A DNA stretch of 12,120 bases, from the NCBI GenBank assembly GCA_900542675.1, contig UQOT01000059.1, forward strand, positions 1-12,120, given 5' to 3'. The stretch is from an uncultured Eubacteriales bacterium. GTDB lineage: Bacteria > Bacillota > Clostridia > Monoglobales > Monoglobaceae. The notes beneath the pieces are model-generated. The model was not told the origin of the DNA. It searched no databases and saw only the letters and a list, made by a program, of their open reading frames with translations. A program made the translations under genes and the position numbers. Shown here piece by piece: positions 1 through 6,100 of the stretch (position 1 is its first letter; every line of letters begins with the position of its first letter).

Positions 1-51
1 ATGACGCGTTTTTCACTTATTTGACATATTTTTCTATACCTGAATGAAAAT

Positions 52-74
52 TTTTTTTGAAATTTTCAAAAAAA
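52..74. repeat. AT-rich perfect palindrome upstream of the mobilization genes
   Basis: Two 11-bp arms (TTTTTTTGAAA and TTTCAAAAAAA) flank a single central T. The tract sits about 65 bp to the left of the oriT-like hairpins. It could be a weak terminator for a gene outside the window, a binding site for a relaxosome or host protein, or simply AT-rich sequence. A TTGACA hexamer lies at 21-26, but there is no convincing -10 at normal spacing, so no promoter is called. Confidence 0.45.
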
Positions 75-138
75 TTGCCTATTTTTTCGTTTTTCATTTG
101 TTTACTAAATATAAGGTTTTTTAAGGACAGCAAGCAAA

Positions 139-215
139 GCGAATGAGTACCCATTCGCGATTTCCCGATATGCCAAATCGGGAAAAATCTTGGTGAAAAT
201 CCCCAAACCCCTTAG
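139..215 (+). other. oriT: Candidate origin of transfer (oriT)
   Basis: Two adjacent inverted repeats lie just before mobC. The first is GCGAATG (139-145) and CATTCGC (152-158) around a GTAC core. The second is a perfect 9-bp pair, TTTCCCGAT (161-169) and ATCGGGAAA (177-185), with a 7-nt loop. Unpaired sequence up to about 215 would be the usual place for the nick on the 3' side of the second hairpin. In MOBP-type elements oriT commonly lies directly upstream of mobC and the relaxase gene, as here. No published nick consensus is recognised with certainty, so the exact nic site is not assigned. Confidence 0.6.
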
Positions 216-237
216 AGAAGAACGGAGGTAAAAAATT

Positions 238-567
238 ATGGCAAATAGAAAAAGAAACATACAACTAAAAATATGGCTGACAGAGGACGAAAGACGGTTA
301 ATAGACGCAAAAATGAAATTGTTACCGACTACCAAAATCGGAGCTTATATCCGTAAAATGGCGATTGACGGTTACATCATCTACACTGACACGGACAACA
401 TTAAGGAATTTACAAAGGAGCTTGAGCGTATCGGGCAGAACATAAATCAGATTGCAAAGCGCGTTAATTCTACGAGCCGCATTTATGAGGCTGACATACA
501 GGATTTACGGGAAAGGCTGGACGATATATGGCTTATACAAAGAACCATATTATCAACGCTACGGTAA
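238..567 (+). CDS. mobC: MobC-like relaxosome accessory protein
   Basis: This 109-residue protein resembles MobC-type relaxosome proteins, which bind oriT and help the relaxase reach the nick site. Residues about 5-45 (basic start, then LTEDERRLIDAKM and IGAYIRKMAIDG) fit a ribbon-helix-helix-like DNA-binding region. Residues about 60-105, with IGQNINQIAKRVN, match the typical MobC C-terminal helix region. GGAGG at 224-228 is 9 nt before the ATG and fixes the start. The gene directly follows the oriT-like hairpins and overlaps the relaxase start by 40 nt in another frame, which suggests translational coupling. The family call is confident; DNA binding at this particular oriT is inferred. Confidence 0.88.
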   Translation: MANRKRNIQLKIWLTEDERRLIDAKMKLLPTTKIGAYIRKMAIDGYIIYTDTDNIKEFTKELERIGQNINQIAKRVNSTSRIYEADIQDLRERLDDIWLIQRTILSTLR

Positions 568-1865
568 AAAAAGCGATTGATTATATCTGCAATCCCGACA
601 AGACAGACGGCAAGCTGCTTATATATGCCTACGGCTGCTCGCCTGCGACGGCGGATATTGAATTTGAATGGACGCGCCAAAAGGTTAAGTATCAGCAAAG
701 CGGCGAGCAAACACATTTAGCGCGGCATTTAATACAATCATTCGTGCCGGGTGAAACCACGCCTAAGCAGGCTCACGAAATCGGTATTAAATGGGCGGAG
801 GAAATTCTGGGCGGCAAATATGAATTTGTTTTGACTACCCATATTGACAAGGGCGCAATCCATAATCATATAATTTGTAACGACGTTTCTTTTGTGGATT
901 TTAAGCATATACATATAAATAAAAAATGGTATAATCAATCCCGACGCGTCAGTGATAGAATTTGTGAGGAATACGGTTTATCCGTTATAAAAGAGCCGAG
1001 CAAAAATAACAGTAAATCGTATAAGGAATATCACGCCGAAAAGAACGGTAGAAGTTGGAAGGCGCAGCTTAGAAAAACCATTGACAGCGCTATTAAAAGG
1101 TCTATTGACTTTGACGATTTTATTGTCCGTATGCAGATTGCCGGATATGAGGTTAAGCGTCAGAATAAAAATATATCGTTCTGCAACAGTGAACGGAATA
1201 AATTTATGCGTTCCAAAACGCTGGGCGATAATTACACCGTTGAGGCAATTATAAAGCGTATTGAGAATAAAAAGCGGTACAGACCAAATAACCGTATCAA
1301 CCTTATTATTGATATTCAGAACAGTATTAAGGCGCAGCAGAGTAAGGGCTATGAGCATTGGGCGAAAATCCATAATCTCAAACAGGCGAGCAAGACCATA
1401 AATTTCTTAACCGAACATCATATTATGAGCTATGAGGATTTAGAAAACAAGGTCAACGAGCTGCATACCGCGCTTGATGATAAACTGGATAAAATTAAAA
1501 CCGTTGAGCGTCAGCTAAACAGTACGGCGGGAATATTAAAAAATCTGAATATATACGATGAGTTTCAGCCTGTATATATGCAGTATCGGAAATCAAAAAA
1601 TAAGGAACGGTTTGAACAGGAACACCAAAGGGAATTGATTTTATACCGCGCCGCCGCAAAAGCATTAAAGGCTTCGGGGACTCCGCCGTCTCTTGCAGAA
1701 TTGGAAAAAGATTATGCGGAGCTGTCCGAGAGCAAGGACGCGCTATACAAGGAATACCGGGAATTAAAAAAGAAATGCGCCGAGATTGATATTATTAAAT
1801 CTAACGCGGAGGTTATATTGAATATTGAAAAAGAGCCGGAACCCGAACGGGAGCCGGAACGCTGA
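528..1865 (+). CDS. Relaxase / mobilization nuclease (MOBP-like)
   Basis: This 445-residue protein is a relaxase that would nick one strand at oriT, stay covalently attached through a tyrosine and pilot the strand to the recipient. The metal-binding motif is clear: THIDKGAIHNHII gives H105, D107, H112 and H114. The likely catalytic tyrosine is Y19 in AIDYICNPDKT, the usual motif I position of the PF03432 relaxase family; Y32 or Y34 are alternatives. The relaxase domain spans about 1-250. Residues about 300-435 are helical and probably coiled-coil, including the YMQYRKSKNKERFEQEH segment common in clostridial relaxases. The tail is a short Pro-Glu-Arg repeat. The start lies inside mobC with a GAAAGG-type RBS at 511-516. 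No VirD4 or type IV secretion genes are visible, so transfer would need genes elsewhere in the element or in a helper. Confidence 0.93.
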   Translation: MAYTKNHIINATVKKAIDYICNPDKTDGKLLIYAYGCSPATADIEFEWTRQKVKYQQSGEQTHLARHLIQSFVPGETTPKQAHEIGIKWAEEILGGKYEFVLTTHIDKGAIHNHIICNDVSFVDFKHIHINKKWYNQSRRVSDRICEEYGLSVIKEPSKNNSKSYKEYHAEKNGRSWKAQLRKTIDSAIKRSIDFDDFIVRMQIAGYEVKRQNKNISFCNSERNKFMRSKTLGDNYTVEAIIKRIENKKRYRPNNRINLIIDIQNSIKAQQSKGYEHWAKIHNLKQASKTINFLTEHHIMSYEDLENKVNELHTALDDKLDKIKTVERQLNSTAGILKNLNIYDEFQPVYMQYRKSKNKERFEQEHQRELILYRAAAKALKASGTPPSLAELEKDYAELSESKDALYKEYRELKKKCAEIDIIKSNAEVILNIEKEPEPEREPER

Positions 1866-1941
1866 TAACAGTTTGTGCGCTTTGTACAGGGCAGCACCTT
1901 AACAATCGTCATTTTACACGCTGGGCTTATATGTTGATTTA

Positions 1942-1950
1942 TGGTATAAT
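1942..1950 (+). promoter_or_regulatory. Extended -10 promoter for the secreted orphan gene
   Basis: TGGTATAAT contains a perfect -10 hexamer (1945-1950) preceded by the TGn extension. No good -35 lies 16-18 bp upstream, which extended -10 promoters tolerate. The start codon is 40 nt downstream, after a strong AGGAGG at 1977-1982. This suggests the downstream gene is transcribed independently of mobC and the relaxase. Confidence 0.6.
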
Positions 1951-1989
1951 TATTATAGAAATAAAAATACCTTAAAGGAGGAAATCACT

Positions 1990-2559
1990 ATGAAAAAGAA
2001 AATTATTACTCTAACACTAATTGCCGCATTGTCGGCGTCAGTAACAACAGCGTTTGCCGCACCAATTCCAAGAGAAAGCGCACCTCTTAACGCAACAGAG
2101 ACGCAAATACAAATCACCGAAAATATTATAGGTGATATTCTTGATGAAGTGCAGGCAGGATATCTCGGTTATACATTAGCCGCCGGTTATGCAAATACAA
2201 AAATCCGTAAGGCTGTAATAGCAAATCAGACGGACGGCAACGGTTACGGTATCTTATCACCAATCGCACAGAACGCAATCCGCATTATGCGTGATATGCA
2301 AATCAGACCTGACGCATACACACAAGCGGAAGAAGAATTACAAGTATTGCTTGCCAACCTGATTACAGAGGTTCAGAACGGTAAGGATTATATGGAGGCT
2401 GTCAAAGAGGCATACATAAAAATATATCAGTCAATCAACCCGTCATTTAATTATGATGAACAATTTGCACTTGATACTTGTTACCGTGATATTCCGGCTG
2501 TCGGAATGGAAAAGTTTATAGTAGCAAGAAAATTGCTCAATGACGCACAGAAAAATTAA
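1990..2559 (+). CDS. Secreted protein of unknown function, 189 residues
   Basis: I do not recognise this family. Residues 1-23 form a textbook Sec signal peptide (KKK start, hydrophobic core, AFA cleavage site before APIP), giving a mature protein of about 166 residues. The mature part is mostly predicted-helical, rich in Gln, Asn, Ile and Ala, with no transmembrane segment, lipobox or cell-wall anchor. It has a single cysteine (in DTCYRD, near the C-terminus), so an intramolecular disulfide is unlikely. The start is supported by AGGAGG 7 nt upstream. It has its own extended -10 promoter and terminator and follows the relaxase gene by 124 nt, so it looks like independent cargo or a surface-exposed accessory factor. 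Roles such as surface exclusion or immunity are possible, but nothing in the sequence shows them. Confidence 0.85.
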   Translation: MKKKIITLTLIAALSASVTTAFAAPIPRESAPLNATETQIQITENIIGDILDEVQAGYLGYTLAAGYANTKIRKAVIANQTDGNGYGILSPIAQNAIRIMRDMQIRPDAYTQAEEELQVLLANLITEVQNGKDYMEAVKEAYIKIYQSINPSFNYDEQFALDTCYRDIPAVGMEKFIVARKLLNDAQKN

Positions 2560-2569
2560 GCACAATGAA

Positions 2570-2608
2570 AGAGGGAGGTTTTAATTACCTCCCTCTATTA
2601 TATTTTTT
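2570..2608 (+). terminator. Rho-independent terminator
   Basis: A perfect 10-bp stem (AGAGGGAGGT at 2570-2579, ACCTCCCTCT at 2587-2596) with a 7-nt loop is followed by ATTATATTTTTT. It lies 10 nt after the stop of the secreted-protein gene. The right arm also forms the last codons of the truncated leftward gene fragment, so the terminator marks the junction between the two units. Confidence 0.92.
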
Positions 2609-2802
2609 AGAACTATATCATCACATTGTAATAATGCGGCGTCTGCCTGTCCTACATCTATATAATGTACGGTTAATTCTGAAATAGGCTGTTCGGTGGG
2701 CTGAACGGTGATTATAGATGTAGATGTAGGTGCAGATATGGGCTGCTGTTTTGCCGGTTTCGCTGTACAGCTTGTTAATGCAATCGCCATTATAAGGTCC
2801 AA
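2581..2802 (-). pseudogene. Truncated lipoprotein with start of a ComEC-like metallo-beta-lactamase fold
   Basis: The leftward frame encodes a short hydrophobic segment ending in the lipobox LTSC, a Pro/Thr/Gln-rich linker, and ELTVHYIDVGQADAALLQCDD. That last block is the hallmark first strand of secreted ComEC/Rec2-type metallo-beta-lactamase hydrolases, which normally continue for 200 or more residues with an HxHxDH metal site. Here the frame ends after about 15 more residues, inside the terminator stem of the neighbouring unit, and no metal ligands remain. The final residues IIEGGN loosely echo the family's LIDGGN, but they are encoded by the terminator arm, so this may be chance. The only candidate start far enough upstream is TTG at 2802; ATG at 2790 would give a very short signal. 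Read as the 5' remnant of a gene cut off at about 2600. Confidence 0.6.
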
Positions 2803-2855
2803 AATGAGAATTTTTCAAACGGCTCTTTAGTATATTCCGCTTGGGTTATGGAGTA

Positions 2856-3182
2856 TTATTCTTCTCCCCAAATCTTTAAAATTGCTCCATCTCGTTTGTT
2901 TATGGCAACATAATAACCTCCTCCCATTCTATCAGGATACCATCTGCCTACTACAAAAACATCTTTGTCAACATCTTCTTTAATTTTGTAAACAACAAAT
3001 TCTGTTTTTTCAAGTATATCGTCCTCATTATCCCCACAGAGAGATTTAATGACTGAATTGCCTATGTCTAATGCTAATTCCTCATCTATTTCAAACTCTC
3101 CCGGATATATTCCATAATTACTATCGTAATAGTCCCCTGTTACATAACCTAAATAATCGTTCCTTTTGCTTTTTAATCCGCA
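2856..3182 (-). pseudogene. Start-less fragment resembling an NTF2-fold domain
   Basis: An open frame of about 108 codons has no ATG, GTG or TTG in its first half, yet it reads as protein. It contains ELALDIGNSVIKSL, a charged middle, VFVVGRWYPDRMGGGYYVAI and NKRDGAILKIWGEE before a TAA. The last part resembles small NTF2-fold immunity-type proteins, in which a GG-x-(P/Y)-Y-x-x-I strand precedes a final KDGKILK strand. The frame is -1 relative to the adhesin gene and overlaps its stop by 10 nt. It is either the 3' end of a gene whose start was lost or a former C-terminal extension separated by a frameshift. The family assignment is tentative; the coding character and missing start are directly visible. 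Confidence 0.5.
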
Positions 3183-6100
3183 TTATGAGTAATTGCTGCT
3201 TCCATAATATCGGCATACGCCCAATGGCTATCGGTTACATCGCTAAACGGATTTTCAAAATCCTTAATATCATCTCTGCCGAGAACTCTATTGATTATCG
3301 CGACTGCTTCAGCGCGTGTAATATAATTATCGGGCATAAAGGTATTATCCGCATATCCCTTTATATATCCCGCCGCGTAACAAGCCGCAATCTGATTTTG
3401 CGCCCAATGTCCGTTTATGTCTGTAAATGCAGTATCGGCATTTTCGGTATTTAATTCCGCAAAATGCACAATCATATTTGCAAATTCAGCGCGCGTAATA
3501 CTGTTTTCAGGCTTAAATGTGCCGTCCTCATAACCTGTTATGATATTTTGACTTTCCTCAAAACCTATATATCTGTAATACCACACATTATTGTCAACAT
3601 CTGCAAAAGAGGTTGTATAGCTTCCGTTTTCGTCAAAGCTTTCAGTCAGACGAGCGAGTATTACAACTGTTTCCGCTCTCGTGATATTTCCGTCCGGCAT
3701 GAATGTTCCGTTCTCATATCCGACAATATACGCCTTATGCTGTACTTTGGAAATATCTGACGGTTCATCAGTATCAGTCGGTTTCGGAGTTACAGACGGT
3801 TCTGCTGTCGGCACTGTTTCTTCCGTCCATTTAGCGTACAGTGTAAAGGATTTTGTAACCTTTGCGCTGAAATCATATTCCGCTGTAAGCTTGCTATCGG
3901 TATACCAACCGTCAAAGGTGTAACCCTCCTTTTTCGGTGCTGTAGGCTCTGAAACAGTCGTATTTTTCATAATCCTAACGCTTGTATTTGATGTGCCGTT
4001 ATTCGCGTTAAACGTAACTGTATAGGTTGAAGTGCCGCCGCTTGAACCGCTGCTGCCTGACTTTGTTTTTACAGTTTCGGTGTACTCCTGACCGTCCGCC
4101 GATGTTACAATAATTTTATATGCGGTATTTTTCTTCAAACCGCTGAAAACAATATCGTCTCCATTTTTTGCTGTAACCTCCGAAACAGTGTTTCCGCTCG
4201 GGTCATACAGCGTATATGTATATCCTGATATTGTGTTCTTCACTGTAATTGAAGTTGTTGTCTGCGTTACGGATAAATCAGGCTCAAACGGTTCAGGCGT
4301 AGGTTCTGATGTTGGCTCTGCCGTTGGTGTACTCGTAGGTTCTGCGGTCGGCTTTGCTGTCGGTGTGCCCGTCGGCTCTGTTGTCGGCTTTGCTGTCGGC
4401 TTTGCTGTCGGTGCGCCTGTAGGAACTGCGCTCGGCTTTACTGTCGGTATACTCGTAGGCACTGTTGTCGGCTTTGCCGTCGGCGCGCCTGTAGGAACTG
4501 CAGTTGGATCTGCGCTCGGTGTTGATGTCGGCTCAACTGTAGGCGCAGCGCTCGGTTCTGTTCTCTTTTCTATCGTTACCGTAATTTCACCGTAATCGGC
4601 AGAGGTGTATTTTTTATATCCGTCCTCTGTTTCGGTCGGATCTTTTTCATCTATCAGTGTCCATACGCTTGTATCTGTCAGAACAGGGAGCGTTACGCTG
4701 TCGATATGAGAGCTGTCATTTGCACAAACACGCTGCGCCATACCCGTTGTTGTTTCGGTCGGCTTTGTGATAATTGTCCAGTCGCCATAGCTATGGCCGG
4801 TCTTATTAATTGTAGGGATCGCGTTAATTTCAGTCTCACCACCTGCATCGGAGAACATTTTGTTACAGTTTGAACACGTCCAGTACGCGTCATTTCCGTC
4901 TGTTTCGCAGGTCTGGGCGACCGCGTCTGTTTTTGTCATCGAGTGACCTGTCTTATTAATTGTAGGAACTGCGTCAATTTCAGTTTCGCCGTTTTCGTCC
5001 GAGAACATTTTGCCGCAGCTGCCATCACCTTCGCATTTCCAGTACGCGCTATTGCCGTCTGTTGTGCAGGTATTTGCGACAGCGTCATGCTTTGTCAGGC
5101 TGTGGACATGCTTTTTAACAAATTCTAGCTCGCCGTCATCATTCTTTACAATTTCGTAGTCGCTCATTGCGCTTACAAAGTAATCCGAAGCTTTAGCGTC
5201 GCCCATTTTATCGCTCCAGCCTATTGTAATCGTCATCGGCTGTGCCGCTGTAACCTTATACGGCTCTGTTACCGTAAGAGGCGTCAGAAGCGTTATTTTA
5301 TCATTAGGATTATCCTCGAATTCATTCTGATACAAATCAAAGCCGGCTTCCTTACCCTTAACCTTCGGCGCACCCGAAAGGTATATATTCATATCACGGT
5401 AAGAGGAAACAATCGCCGTGTCATTTTTAGACGTAATTTCAGCATTGTAAAGGTATAGCTTGTTCGCGTTCGCAATCGCGCGCTGATAATTTCCGTTTGT
5501 ATCGTCAGTAGAAGCGTTTTCTATTTTTGCGCCGTAAACGGACATTACTCCTCTGTTGTCAACCAGTCCGAGATGTCTGGCATCTCTGCTGTACTCACCT
5601 GTAATTTTACCTGTGCGTCCGTCCGAGCAGTCGCAGATGTTAAAGGTTGTATCTGTGCCTACATAGACATTATAATAATCAAACTGAAAATCAATAGTAT
5701 GACCGTTAAGGCAAAGATTTACCGTTCTGTCCTCTTCCATAAAGGATACTTCTGCCGCAAAGTTCCTGTTGAGGGCTATATCCTCCGCAAGATAGTAATT
5801 TCCGGCTTCAAGAGTGTACCCTTCAACCCCCTCCGCCTGCTGTACGCCATCAATATACAATACGCCGTCCTGTGATGTAAGCGCTTTAGCGAAGGTTATT
5901 GCATCCTCATCTCCGCACTCAACCGACATATCGTGGCTGTGCGCAGTATTTTCCGTAAATACCGCATATACGGTCATATCCTCTGTAAGCGCGGCGGACG
6001 CTGTGAAATCTGTACCGTCCGTTTCAGAAGTTGACCACTTTTCAAAGGTATAGCCCTCCTTTGACGGGTTATCCGGCAAAGCGCTTACACCTGTTGAGTT

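Noticed and set aside
21..49. TTGACA considered as a -35 for mobC
   Set aside because: No acceptable -10 at 16-18 bp; the hexamer at the right distance is only ATGAAA.
978..1373. 131-codon leftward open frame inside the relaxase gene
   Set aside because: The relaxase frame has clear family motifs across this stretch; the reverse frame has no recognisable domain and no RBS.
2785..2855. Open stretch after the NTF2-like stop reading ITQAEYTKEPFEKFSF
   Set aside because: Only about 23 codons, no start codon or family signature; could be chance or a remnant too short to support.
3165..3190. Programmed -1 frameshift joining the adhesin to the NTF2-like fragment
   Set aside because: No X-XXY-YYZ slippery heptamer or following pseudoknot is evident just before the stop, and the SLH region already ends in a normal way for such proteins.
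4188..4595. Rightward frame rich in Val-Gly repeats
   Set aside because: It is antisense to the Pro-Thr linker of the adhesin and has no RBS or promoter. The repeat pattern is a by-product of the linker codons.
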